From the NCBI GenBank assembly GCA_963800215.1, contig CAWCZY010000004.1, positions 310,001 through 374,000 of the forward strand: 64,000 nt of DNA, written 5' to 3'. The stretch is from JAJPKK01 sp963800215. Its GTDB lineage: Bacteria > Pseudomonadota > Alphaproteobacteria > Rhizobiales > Xanthobacteraceae. The first letter of the stretch is position 1. The number at the start of each line of letters is the position of its first letter. The notes beneath the pieces are model-generated. The model saw only the letters and a program-made list of their open reading frames with translations, ran no database searches and had not been told where the DNA came from. The translations under genes were made by a program, and so were the position numbers. Below are positions 18,013 through 25,882 of the stretch, piece by piece.

Positions 18013-18991
18013 TGGTGCCCCGCGTAATCGGAGCGCGATTGCTTCGCCGGCCGAGGTAGGCTACCAAATCCACCGCGCAATGTGAACTCTGCGGGCCGCG
18101 ACGGCGTCGCGGGGTCCGCGGGGGCGGTCGGGTGTCGAGACGCGGGGGGCTTCGCCGCATGGCTCCAGACGAATAATGCTGTTCAACTCGCAGCTGTTCC
18201 TCATCGTCTTCCTGCCGGTCGCGCTGGTGCTGCAGTGGATCGTCGCCGATCACTGGCGGTGGTGGATCGCCAACCTGCTGTGCCTCTCGGCGATCTTCTA
18301 TTCCTATTGGAATCCGCCGCTGCTGTTGCTGCTGGTCGGCTCGATCCTCGTCAATTGGTGGACCGCCCAGCAATTCGGCCGCAGCCGCAACACCGCCTGG
18401 CTGACTGCGGGGATCGTCGCCGATCTCGTCATCCTCGGCACCTTCAAGTATCTCGATTTTTTCCTCGGCAGCATCGCCTCCGTCACCGGCCTCGCCTATC
18501 ATCCTTTCGCGCTGGCGCTGCCGCTCGGCATCAGCTTCTTTTCATTCCAGCAGATCGGCTACATGGTCGACCTGCGCCGCGGCGTCGCCAAGCCCCATCC
18601 GCTGGTGCGCTATGCGCTCTATGTATCGTTCTTTCCGCACCTGATCGCCGGGCCGCTGCTGCGCCACAGCGAGTTCTTCGCCTCCCTCGACCGGTGCCGG
18701 CCGCGCGAGGAAAGCACCAGGCTCTACGGCCAGGGCCTCGTGCTCATCGTGTTCGGCCTGATGAAGAAGGTGCTGGTCGCCGACAATCTCGGCTTCGCGG
18801 TGAACCAGCTCTATGGGCACGCGGCGGCGGGGCCGGTCTCGTTCGCCGAAGGCTGGCTCGCCGGCCTCGGCTTCGCCATGCAGATCTATTTCGACTTCTC
18901 CGGCTATTCCGACATCGCCATCGGGCTCGGCCTGCTGTTCGGCATCGTGATTCCCGACAATTTCGACGCGCCCTACCGCACCACCTGCGTC
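18013..18991. repeat. 979-bp direct repeat, copy 2
   Basis: This is the partner of 13744-14722. Here the gene continues uninterrupted past the repeat boundary (CGTC then ATCGATTTCTGG), so this copy is the parent and copy 1 the truncated duplicate. It includes the 57-bp block at 18032-18088. Confidence 0.9.
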
Positions 18992-19597
18992 ATCGATTTC
19001 TGGCGGCGCTGGCACATGACCTTGTCGCGGATGCTGCGCGACTATCTCTACATTTCGCTGGGCGGCAGCCGCCATGGCCTGTCGCGTCAGGTCGCGGCGC
19101 TGCTCGTCACCATGCTGCTCGGCGGGCTGTGGCACGGCGCCGGCTGGACCTTCGTCATCTGGGGAGGCCTGCATGGCATCGCCCTTGCCGCCAACCATCT
19201 GTGGCGGCGCGCGGGCGCTTCGATGCCGGTGCCGCTGGGCTGGGCCGTCACCTTCCTGTTCGTGGCCGCCGCCTTCGTGGTTTTCCGCGCCGACAATCTC
19301 GCGACCGCGCGCCACGTGCTCGGCGCCATGGCCGGCTTCGATGGGCTTTCATGGCGGGTGCAACTCGTCGAATCCGGCTGGCGTCCGCCGCTGTTCGGCT
19401 CGATCCTCAACGAGACCTTGATGTGGCTCGCAATCGCGCTGGTGTTCGCGCTGGCGGGGCCGACCAGCCAGGCCGTGGTGCGGACCCGGCTCGAGCCGCG
19501 CTGGCCGGTGGCGGTGGGGCTCGCGATCATCCTGAGCTACCTGATCGTCGAACTCGGCGGCGAGGGAGGGGCGGAATTTGTCTATTTCCAGTTCTGA
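18176..19597 (+). CDS. MBOAT-family O-acyltransferase (AlgI-like)
   Basis: This 473-residue polytopic membrane protein is of the AlgI/PatA-type MBOAT class, which carries acyl groups across the inner membrane for polysaccharide O-acylation. It starts MLFNSQLFLIVFLPVA and contains LGISFFSFQQIGYMVDLRRG, YFDFSGYSDIAIGLGLLFG and IDFWRRWHMTLSRMLRDYLY. The catalytic histidine lies in MLLGGLWHGAGWTFVIWGG. The length is normal for the family. Five tiny codons (MAPDE, stop overlapping this ATG) precede it and may aid initiation. The SGNH gene follows with overlapping frames, forming an AlgI/AlgJ-like pair. The acceptor is inferred to be the locus polysaccharide. Confidence 0.92.
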   Translation: MLFNSQLFLIVFLPVALVLQWIVADHWRWWIANLLCLSAIFYSYWNPPLLLLLVGSILVNWWTAQQFGRSRNTAWLTAGIVADLVILGTFKYLDFFLGSIASVTGLAYHPFALALPLGISFFSFQQIGYMVDLRRGVAKPHPLVRYALYVSFFPHLIAGPLLRHSEFFASLDRCRPREESTRLYGQGLVLIVFGLMKKVLVADNLGFAVNQLYGHAAAGPVSFAEGWLAGLGFAMQIYFDFSGYSDIAIGLGLLFGIVIPDNFDAPYRTTCVIDFWRRWHMTLSRMLRDYLYISLGGSRHGLSRQVAALLVTMLLGGLWHGAGWTFVIWGGLHGIALAANHLWRRAGASMPVPLGWAVTFLFVAAAFVVFRADNLATARHVLGAMAGFDGLSWRVQLVESGWRPPLFGSILNETLMWLAIALVFALAGPTSQAVVRTRLEPRWPVAVGLAIILSYLIVELGGEGGAEFVYFQF

Positions 19598-19640
19598 CCC
19601 TCGAAATCTTTCGGTTTCCAGCCCTCGCTCTCAAGGCGAG

Positions 19641-20702
19641 ATGCAGGCGTGGCATCGCTTCATCGCCGTTCTTCTCGCGGTGACCGCGGCCATCATCCTG
19701 TCCGCCTTCGCCTTCGTCGCGATCGTCGATCCCTACGACAACCTCGCCTTTTCGCCGCCCTGGAAGCGATACCGGGTCACCACCAATGAGCGTTATGCGT
19801 TCCCCGGCATGATCCGCCACGGCCGGTTCGACAGCGCGGTGTTCGGCACGTCCACGGTGATGCTGCTCAAGCCAGCGGAACTTGACAAAAGGCTCGGCGG
19901 CCGCTTCGCCAATCTCGCCATGTCCTACGGGACCGCATGGGAACAGTCCCAGATGATGAAGTTCTTCGACGACCACGTGCATGCGCCGGTACGCACCGTC
20001 CTGATCGCGATGGATATGGATTGGTGCGCCACGACGACGCCGCTCGCCCGCCTCACCCAGCATCCCTTCCCGCCCTGGGAGTATGACGAGAATCCTTGGA
20101 ACGACTACGCCCACCTCCTCAATACGCGGGCGCTGCTCCACTCGGTGCGGGAGGTCTTGACGCTGGCGCATCTGGCGCGGCCCGAGTTCCAGGACGACGG
20201 CTACTACCGGTTCACCCCCGAGGACAGCCGCTACGACCCCGCCCGCGCTCACAAAGCCATCTACGGGCCCGGGCCGGCTTCGCCGATCAGCGCAGAGGCC
20301 GAACCGCCTCCGGTCGGACCGCGGCCGCGGGACTGGACATTTCCTGACCTCTCGCTGCTGACGCAGGCGCTCGATGGCCTTCCCGCCCAGGCCAGGAAGA
20401 TCCTTGTCTTCGTGCCGCTCCACATATCGGTGTTGGTGGATGCCCAGAAGTGGGCCCAGTTCACCCACTGCAAGGCGGCGGTGGTCGACATCGCAAAGAC
20501 GCGGTCCAACGTGGCGGTGATCGATTTCATGCGTCCGAGCGTGCTGACCCGTGACGACAATGCCTATTGGGATTCGACGCACTACCGGGTTGGCCACGCC
20601 ACCGAGATCATCGATGCGATCGGGAGTGCCTTCGAGGACGGCCGCGATTCCGGCCCGCTGTTCGAGGTGCTGTGGCGCCCCCATTGGACTGATTTGAAAT
20701 AA
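19641..20702 (+). CDS. SGNH/AlgJ-like O-acetylation partner protein
   Basis: This 353-residue protein has one N-terminal membrane anchor (RFIAVLLAVTAAIILSAFAF) and a periplasmic SGNH-like domain. The block-I segment is VFGTSTVMLLKPAELD (GTS in place of GDS) and the C-terminal Asp-His is in AYWDSTHYRVGHA. A conserved-looking MDMDWCATTT region lies between. It follows the MBOAT gene closely, and pairs of this kind transfer acetyl groups to exported polysaccharides. The ATG at 19641 after AAGGCGAG was chosen; a TTG at 19578 inside the MBOAT end is possible. Transcription may continue toward the regulator, but the palindromes at 20728-20774 suggest a new promoter. Confidence 0.8.
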   Translation: MQAWHRFIAVLLAVTAAIILSAFAFVAIVDPYDNLAFSPPWKRYRVTTNERYAFPGMIRHGRFDSAVFGTSTVMLLKPAELDKRLGGRFANLAMSYGTAWEQSQMMKFFDDHVHAPVRTVLIAMDMDWCATTTPLARLTQHPFPPWEYDENPWNDYAHLLNTRALLHSVREVLTLAHLARPEFQDDGYYRFTPEDSRYDPARAHKAIYGPGPASPISAEAEPPPVGPRPRDWTFPDLSLLTQALDGLPAQARKILVFVPLHISVLVDAQKWAQFTHCKAAVVDIAKTRSNVAVIDFMRPSVLTRDDNAYWDSTHYRVGHATEIIDAIGSAFEDGRDSGPLFEVLWRPHWTDLK

Positions 20703-20727
20703 AATCCTTTGTTTTCAAATGATTGCC

Positions 20728-20748
20728 TATGTTCATGTCATGAACATA
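20728..20748. promoter_or_regulatory. Palindromic operator 1
   Basis: A perfect inverted repeat with 9-bp arms, TATGTTCAT and ATGAACATA, is separated by GTC. It lies 64 bp before the regulator ATG and 26 bp after the preceding gene. The same GAACAT half-site recurs in the array at 22101-22173. This is probably the binding site of the adjacent winged-helix protein (inference). Confidence 0.72.
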
Positions 20749-20755
20749 GGGCTTG

Positions 20756-20774
20756 ACGTTCATGCCGTGAACGT
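20756..20774. promoter_or_regulatory. Palindromic operator 2 with possible promoter
   Basis: An inverted repeat with arms ACGTTCA and TGAACGT around TGCCG. Its centre is 27 bp from that of operator 1, and both share the core GTTCAT/TGAAC. A TTGACG at 20753-20758 overlaps the left arm and could be a -35 element; the -10 is unclear. The arrangement fits a regulator that controls its own operon. Confidence 0.62.
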
Positions 20775-20811
20775 TGTAGGAAGGCCTCCGACGATTGGCC
20801 GTGGGGGGCAG

Positions 20812-21471
20812 ATGTCGAGTACCGCCCAGGACGAAGACACCCAGGACGAGGATACCCAGCGCATCATGCTGGGTCTGCTGCAGTCGGTCGAGCGCGACGG
20901 CGGGCAGTCGCAGCGGCGATTGGCTGCGGAGCTCGGGATCGCCCTCGGTCTCGTCAATGCCTACCTCAAGCGCTGCATCAAGAAGGGGCTGGTGAAGGTC
21001 AGCGAGGCGCCGGCGCGGCGCTACGCCTATTATTTGACGCCCCACGGCTTTGCCGAAAAATCCCGCCTGACCGTCGAGTACCTCGGCTACTCGTTTTCGT
21101 TCTTCCGGCAAGCCCGCGCCGAATGCGCGGAGATTTTTTCGGTCGCCCGCAGTCGTGCCTTCCAGCGCGTCGTCGTCGCGGGGGTGTCCGATCTGGCCGA
21201 GATCGCGCGCATCTGCGCACTGGAAAGCGGCATCGAGATCGTCGCGATGGTCGATGCCAAGGCGTCGTCGGCGACCTTTGTCGGAGTTCCCGTGGTCGTT
21301 TCCTACGCGGCGGTCGAGGGCGCTTTCGATGCCGTCGTGGTCACCGACCTCGGCGCGCCGCAGGCTACCTTCGACGCCGCCGCGGCGATCCTCGGGCCCG
21401 ACCGGGTTTTGGCGCCGAAGCTCCTGGGCGTGCGCCCCCGCCCGCGTCCCCGCCAGGAGGCGACGGCATGA
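20812..21471 (+). CDS. Winged-helix regulator with Rossmann-like C-terminal domain
   Basis: This 219-residue DNA-binding protein is the likely regulator of the polysaccharide operon. Residues about 18-85 form a MarR/wHTH-like domain (IMLGLLQSVERDGGQSQRRL, LGIALGLVNAYLKRCIKKGL, then a wing with RRYAYYLTPHG). Residues about 115-205 look like a small Rossmann-type domain (RVVVAGVSDLAEIARI, IEIVAMVDAKASSATFVGVP, FDAVVVTDL) that might sense a nucleotide sugar. The ATG at 20812 follows GGGGGGCAG; a longer reading upstream would run through the operators and is rejected. Its stop overlaps the next ATG (ATGA), so it is coupled to the NusG-like factor. Whether it activates or represses cannot be told. 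Confidence 0.82.
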   Translation: MSSTAQDEDTQDEDTQRIMLGLLQSVERDGGQSQRRLAAELGIALGLVNAYLKRCIKKGLVKVSEAPARRYAYYLTPHGFAEKSRLTVEYLGYSFSFFRQARAECAEIFSVARSRAFQRVVVAGVSDLAEIARICALESGIEIVAMVDAKASSATFVGVPVVVSYAAVEGAFDAVVVTDLGAPQATFDAAAAILGPDRVLAPKLLGVRPRPRPRQEATA

Positions 21472-21972
21472 CGTCTCGTTGGTATGTCGTGCAAACCCAG
21501 CCTCATGCGGAAAGCAAGGCGATGGCGCATCTGATCCGCCAGGGCTTTGCGGCCTACCTGCCGCGCTATCTCAAGCGGCGCCGCCATGCGCGCAAAGTCG
21601 AGACGGTGGAGGCGCCGCTGTTTCCGCGCTACCTGTTCGTCACCGTCGACATGGAGACGCAGCGCTGGCGTTCCATTCATTCGACCTTCGGCGTGTCGCG
21701 CCTCGTCTGCAACGGCGACGAGCCCGCGCCGGTGCCTCCCGCGGTGGTGGCGGCGCTGCAAGCCCGGGAAGACGCCGGCGGTCTCGTCCAGCTCGAACGG
21801 CGTCCACGCTTTGCGCCCGGCGAACAGGTGCGCATCGTCGACGGCGTATTCGCCGAACTCTCTAGGTCTGTTCGAAGGCATGGCCGATCGGGAACGCGTT
21901 GCGATCCTGCTCGACCTGCTGGGACGCAAGGTCAGGATCCTGCTGGACGAAGGCGCCATCACGGCGGCTTGA
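21468..21972 (+). CDS. NusG/RfaH-like transcription elongation factor (one frameshift)
   Basis: This is a specialised NusG paralogue of the RfaH/UpxY kind, about 167 residues when repaired. The NGN domain has SRWYVVQTQPHAESKAMAHL, GFAAYLPRYLKRRRHARKV and PLFPRYLFVTVDM. The C-terminal KOW part is RFAPGEQVRIVDGVFAELSG. The frame breaks near 21861 (TCTAGGTC), resuming LFEGMADRERVAILLDLLG to a TGA at 21970-21972. Such factors bind RNA polymerase and help it through long cell-surface operons, which fits the ~22 kb run of genes downstream. The ATG overlaps the regulator stop and has an AGGAGG ribosome site. I did not recognise an ops-like recruitment element. Confidence 0.85.
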
Positions 21973-22066
21973 CCAGGCGCGACGGTCGCGCCGCAGGACA
22001 GAAGCGTTTGGGGGAACCTCGGTTCACCCGAACTGCGGTAGCTTATGGGCTGCGGACGGGCTGCAG

Positions 22067-22189
22067 ATGAATGTGGATCGCTGCGATGACGCCGGCACGG
22101 TTGCCAAGAACATTGCCATGAACATTGCCAAGAACATTGCCATGAACATTGCCAAGAACATTGCCATGAACATGGACGAACCGACATGA
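22067..22189 (+). CDS. Possible 40-residue leader peptide with KNIA/MNIA repeats
   Basis: A short frame from the ATG at 22067 runs MNVDRCDDAGTVAKN and then alternates KNIA and MNIA through the 12-bp repeat array. It ends MDEPT with a TGA that overlaps the ATG of the next gene (ATGA). A GGACGGG lies about 7 bases before the start. The 12-bp period keeps the frame open automatically, so openness is weak evidence. The coupled stop is the main reason to list it. It may be a translated leader or purely DNA-level sequence. Confidence 0.35.
   Translation: MNVDRCDDAGTVAKNIAMNIAKNIAMNIAKNIAMNMDEPT
22101..22173. repeat. 12-bp tandem array of GAACAT half-sites
   Basis: Six half-sites lie in direct order, spaced 12 bp apart: units AAGAACATTGCC and ATGAACATTGCC alternate from 22106, and the last unit is ATGAACATGGAC. 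The ATGAACAT form is identical to an arm of operator 1 at 20728-20748. The array ends 13 bp before the ATG at 22186. It may be a cooperative binding platform or a roadblock; slippage could change the copy number. Confidence 0.8.
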
Positions 22190-23925
22190 GTGCGATCTCC
22201 CGCATGTTGCGACGTTCCCCCGCGGCGGGACTGATCGGCGACGTCGCGAAATGGACGCGCGATCCGCGCACCATGCGGCGGCTGATGGCCGATGTGCGCG
22301 CGACCCGGGCCGAGACCGCCTTCATGCGCACCTTGCCGTCCGCCGCTCCGGGCGCGCGCCAGGTGCTCGTGCTGTCGATGACGGATTGGCCCTATCAGGT
22401 CAAAACCGAGTGCATGCTGGTTTCGGAACTGCGCCGCCGCGGCTGGTCGGTGCGGGTCCTGACATCGCATGTCTATACGATCGCCCGGCGCATTTTTGCC
22501 GCCTACGGAATCACCGACCTGGTATCCTTCGAAAAGCTGGTCTGGGACCCGAAGACCTATCGCCAGTGCGTCGCCGAAGCCGCGCGCCGAGCCGAGGGCC
22601 CGCTGGATTTCAACGCGGTCAAGGAATGGACCTACGGCGACGCCTGGATCGGCCCGCAACTCCTGGCCTGGGTGGCGCGCAAGACCTTCAACGGCGCGCC
22701 GGACCCGAGAGATCCGGTGGCACGGGCGGAACTCCTCAAGCAGTTGCCGCTCGCATGTGCTTTCGTTCACGCCGCCGAGCGCTATTTCGACGCGCAGCGG
22801 CCCGACCTCATTCTCGCCAACGAGCCGAACTCCACGCTCGGGCCGTTCGTGGACGTGGCCATCGCGCGAGGCATCCCGGTCGTGCAGTTCATCCAGCCGT
22901 CGCGCGACGACGCGCTGGTGTTCAAACGGCTGAACCGGGTGACCCGGCGCGTTCACGCCAATTCGGTCGCGCCCGAAGTGCTCGACCGGCTGACCCGTGA
23001 GCCGTGGACGCCGCAACACCAGCAGGCGCTCGACGAAGAGTTCCGCCGCCGCTACGGCGGCGTGTGGCAAATCCAGGCACGCAATCAGCCGGGCACCGTG
23101 GACGTGTCGGCGGCGGAGATACGCGAGGAGCTGAAGCTGGATGCCGCCAAGCCGACCGCCGTGGTGTTCTCGCACGTCTTGTGGGACGCCACCCTGTTCT
23201 TCGGGCGCGACCTGTTCGACAATTATGGGCACTGGTTCGTCGAGACGGTGAAGGCCGCCGCGGTGAACCCGAACCTGAACTGGATCATCAAGCTGCACCC
23301 GGCCAACTTGTGGAAGCGCAAGCTCGCGGGCGTCACCGCCGAACAGGAAGAGCTGCGGATGATCCGGGAGGCGGTCGGCGAGTTGCCGGACCACGTTCGC
23401 CTCCTGATGCCGCAGACGCGCATCAGTACGCTTTCGCTGTTTCGCATGGCCGACGTCGGAGTGACCGTCCGCGGCAGCGTCGGATATGAAATGCCGTGCT
23501 TCGGCATTCCCGTCGTGACGGCGGGCACCGGACGCTACAGCGGCCTCGGCTTCACGCTCGATCACGACAGCGCGGAGGAATATCTCGCGACCTTGGCGCG
23601 GCTTCACACGGTTTCCCGTCTGTCGCCGCGCGAGGCTCATCTCGCCAAGGTGCACGCCTACGCCCTGCTGGTTCGCCGGCAATGGCCGTTCACGAGCTTC
23701 CGCGCCACCATGGGCACCACGGTCACGGATCCGTTGAACCAGAACTTTCATTTGACGTCGCGGAGCTTCGCTGAAATTGCGCGAAACGGTGATCTCGCGG
23801 CATTTGCAGACTGGGTCGAAAGTGGCGTGGACGTCGACTATCTCGCTCCGGACCCGCTGGTGCCGGTTGAGGAGGCGCGGGCGTCTTTCGGCGACTATGC
23901 GCGCGCCGGCGCCTCCCGGAAATGA
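22186..23925 (+). CDS. Capsule polysaccharide synthesis-like GT-B protein
   Basis: This 579-residue soluble protein resembles capsule-synthesis (KpsS/KpsC-type, Capsule_synth) glycosyltransferases. An N-terminal nucleotide-binding half has VLVLSMTDWPYQVKTECMLV and PDLILANEPNSTLGPFVDVA. The C-terminal half has TAVVFSHVLWDATLFFGRDL, the conserved WIIKLHPANLWKRK and the donor-site-like VTVRGSVGYEMPCFGIPVV. It is the first large gene after the regulatory array, and its ATG overlaps the possible leader peptide. It may transfer an early or linker sugar. Sequence identity to a named family cannot be measured here; it could equally be a CDP-glycerol-transferase-like enzyme. Confidence 0.62.
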   Translation: MSAISRMLRRSPAAGLIGDVAKWTRDPRTMRRLMADVRATRAETAFMRTLPSAAPGARQVLVLSMTDWPYQVKTECMLVSELRRRGWSVRVLTSHVYTIARRIFAAYGITDLVSFEKLVWDPKTYRQCVAEAARRAEGPLDFNAVKEWTYGDAWIGPQLLAWVARKTFNGAPDPRDPVARAELLKQLPLACAFVHAAERYFDAQRPDLILANEPNSTLGPFVDVAIARGIPVVQFIQPSRDDALVFKRLNRVTRRVHANSVAPEVLDRLTREPWTPQHQQALDEEFRRRYGGVWQIQARNQPGTVDVSAAEIREELKLDAAKPTAVVFSHVLWDATLFFGRDLFDNYGHWFVETVKAAAVNPNLNWIIKLHPANLWKRKLAGVTAEQEELRMIREAVGELPDHVRLLMPQTRISTLSLFRMADVGVTVRGSVGYEMPCFGIPVVTAGTGRYSGLGFTLDHDSAEEYLATLARLHTVSRLSPREAHLAKVHAYALLVRRQWPFTSFRATMGTTVTDPLNQNFHLTSRSFAEIARNGDLAAFADWVESGVDVDYLAPDPLVPVEEARASFGDYARAGASRK

Positions 23926-24022
23926 ATTCATTCGTCGCTCTCGGTCACCGCCCGGCCGGATGGCCGGCGCGGCTGCGATGCAGGGCGCACCGCTCGGGAA
24001 ATTGAGAATCGGATCGATCAGC

Positions 24023-24910
24023 ATGGAACAGCAGGCGCAGACGCGAAACTATTTCCAGGCGAATGCCGACGATTGGCAGGCGCGGTCCATCGGAGCTTCG
24101 GGCAAATACAGCGTCATCGAGGGCAGGAGCCGCGCCGTTCTCGCGGTTGCCGGTCACGGTCCCGCCGGATCGCGTTTTCTCGATGTCGGATGCGGGACCG
24201 GGCAGCTCGTCCTGGAAATGGCGAAGCGCGGCTTTCAGGCCGAGGGCATCGATTTCGCCGAAGAGATGATCAGCAAATGCGAAGAGAACAAGCGGGCCGC
24301 CGCCGTGCAGGCCGATTTCGTCTGCAATTCGTTTTTCGACGTTTCGTACGCCGCCGGCGCTTACGACATCGTCAGCGCCCAGGGCTTCATCGAATATCTG
24401 TCTCCCGACGAGATGATGGAGTTTTTCCGGCGATGTCATCGCATGCTGCGCAAAGGCGGGGCACTCGTCGTCGGCTCGAGAAACCGCATCTTCAACGTCG
24501 TATCGCTCAACGAATTCACCCATATGGAGATGCGGCTCGGTACGGTCGAACTGCTGCTTTCCGAGGCGATCGTGCTCAATACCAGCGCGTCCCAGGAGGC
24601 GGCCTTCGCTTCGCTGCGGCGGCTCGAACGAATTGACCCTCAGCCGGATCAGCATCCGATCACCGAAATTCAGGTGAACGTGCGCTATCAATATGCGCCC
24701 GCAGATCTCGCCTACCGCGTCAGAGGTCTGGGGTTTGTGCCGAAGACGGTGTTTCCGGTGCATTTCCACGGCGTGTCGCCGGCGGTGAAATCGGATCACC
24801 CCGAGTTTCACGCCCGGCTCGCGCACGCCGCCGCGGACATCGGGACCGCCGACCAACGCCTGGTGCCGTTCTGCTCGACGTTCGTGATCGAGGTGCGTAA
24901 GGAAGGCTGA
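24023..24910 (+). CDS. SAM-dependent class I methyltransferase
   Basis: This 295-residue methyltransferase has a textbook SAM site: RFLDVGCGTGQLVLEMAKRG (motif I), AEGIDFAEEMISKCEENK (motif II) and YDIVSAQGFIEYLSPDEM, then LRKGGALVVGSRN. A C-terminal ~100-residue extension (TEIQVNVRYQYAPADLAYRV) is probably for the substrate. The ATG at 24023 starts MEQQAQTRNYFQANADDW; the open frame upstream is not conserved-looking. Its stop overlaps the next gene (TGATG). It probably methylates a sugar or sugar-nucleotide in the pathway. Confidence 0.87.
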   Translation: MEQQAQTRNYFQANADDWQARSIGASGKYSVIEGRSRAVLAVAGHGPAGSRFLDVGCGTGQLVLEMAKRGFQAEGIDFAEEMISKCEENKRAAAVQADFVCNSFFDVSYAAGAYDIVSAQGFIEYLSPDEMMEFFRRCHRMLRKGGALVVGSRNRIFNVVSLNEFTHMEMRLGTVELLLSEAIVLNTSASQEAAFASLRRLERIDPQPDQHPITEIQVNVRYQYAPADLAYRVRGLGFVPKTVFPVHFHGVSPAVKSDHPEFHARLAHAAADIGTADQRLVPFCSTFVIEVRKEG

Positions 24911-25839
24911 TGTCCCTTACCATCGTCATGTACCACTATGTTCGTGAGCTGGCGCGATCGCGTTATCCGAGAATAAAGGGCCGCACCGTCGAAGAGTTCA
25001 GGCGCCAGCTCGATCATATCGCGAGCCGCTATACCGTGGTCACGGCGCAACAGGTGGTGGCGGCCATTCGCGGCGAGGATCCGGTTCCTGAAAACGCCGC
25101 CTGGCTGACCTTCGACGATGGCTATCTCGATCACTACACCAACGTCTTTCCCCTTCTGTTCGAGAGGGGCTGGCAGGGATCGTTCTTCCCGCCGTCGCAG
25201 ACCGTGCTGAACGGAAGGCTGCTGGACGTGAACAAGATCCATTTCATTCTCGCAGCGCATGCGCAACCGGACGACATCATCGGCGAGATCAAGGCTGCAC
25301 TCGAAGCGCGGTCCGCGGATCGGGACGTGCGGCCGTTCGAGGATTACTGGAGCGAGCTGGCGAAGCCGAACCGGTATGACCCGGCCGAAGTCGTATTCAT
25401 CAAGCGTTCCCTTCAGTTCGGATTGCCCGAACCGGTGCGCGCCGAGGTCGTCGACCGGCTGTTCCATCGCCTGGTGTCGGACGACCCCGCGGCGTTCGCC
25501 GCCGAGCTTTATCTCACTCAGGATCAGCTGCGGACCATGGTCCGTTGCGGCATGTATGTCGGCAGTCACGGCGCCAGTCATCGCTGGCTGGACCGGCTCA
25601 CGCCGGCCCAGCAGGAAACGGAGATCGACGACTCGCTCGATTTTCTCCGCTCGCTGGGCGCGTCCTCGGGAGACTGGGTGATGTGCTATCCGTATGGAGC
25701 TTGCGATCAATCGGTTCTGCGGCTTCTCGCGCAGAGGAATTGCAGTGCGGCGCTGACCACCAGACCCGCGATTGCGAGCATGGCGGCGGATCATCCGCTG
25801 CTGCTGCCGCGCATCGATACCAACGAGCTGCCGATATGA
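24910..25839 (+). CDS. Polysaccharide deacetylase (NodB-like)
   Basis: This 309-residue carbohydrate esterase-4-type protein removes N- or O-acetyl groups from sugars. The metal-site motif is AWLTFDDGYLDHYTNVFPLL (Asp-Asp pair) and the His pair is in YVGSHGASHRWLDRL. A later motif is VMCYPYGACDQSVL. The start SLTIVMYHYVRELARSRYP is typical. No signal peptide is present, so it may act in the cytoplasm on lipid-linked or nucleotide-linked sugars. A long insertion (about residues 120-190) separates the two halves, as in many surface-polysaccharide members. It overlaps the methyltransferase by one base. Confidence 0.88.
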   Translation: MSLTIVMYHYVRELARSRYPRIKGRTVEEFRRQLDHIASRYTVVTAQQVVAAIRGEDPVPENAAWLTFDDGYLDHYTNVFPLLFERGWQGSFFPPSQTVLNGRLLDVNKIHFILAAHAQPDDIIGEIKAALEARSADRDVRPFEDYWSELAKPNRYDPAEVVFIKRSLQFGLPEPVRAEVVDRLFHRLVSDDPAAFAAELYLTQDQLRTMVRCGMYVGSHGASHRWLDRLTPAQQETEIDDSLDFLRSLGASSGDWVMCYPYGACDQSVLRLLAQRNCSAALTTRPAIASMAADHPLLLPRIDTNELPI

Positions 25840-25882
25840 AGCTCGTGTGCCGGTGACCTCATATGCGCGACAGGTCGGATCG

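Noticed and set aside
22101..22173. CRISPR-like repeat
   Set aside because: The units are contiguous 12-mers without spacers and no cas genes are present.
21973..22185. RfaH-type ops element for recruiting the NusG paralogue
   Set aside because: I looked for a GGCGGTAGC-like hairpin loop. CTGCGGTAGCTTATG at about 22033 shares GCGGTAGC, but I cannot see a supporting hairpin, so it is not listed as a feature. A fold calculation would decide.
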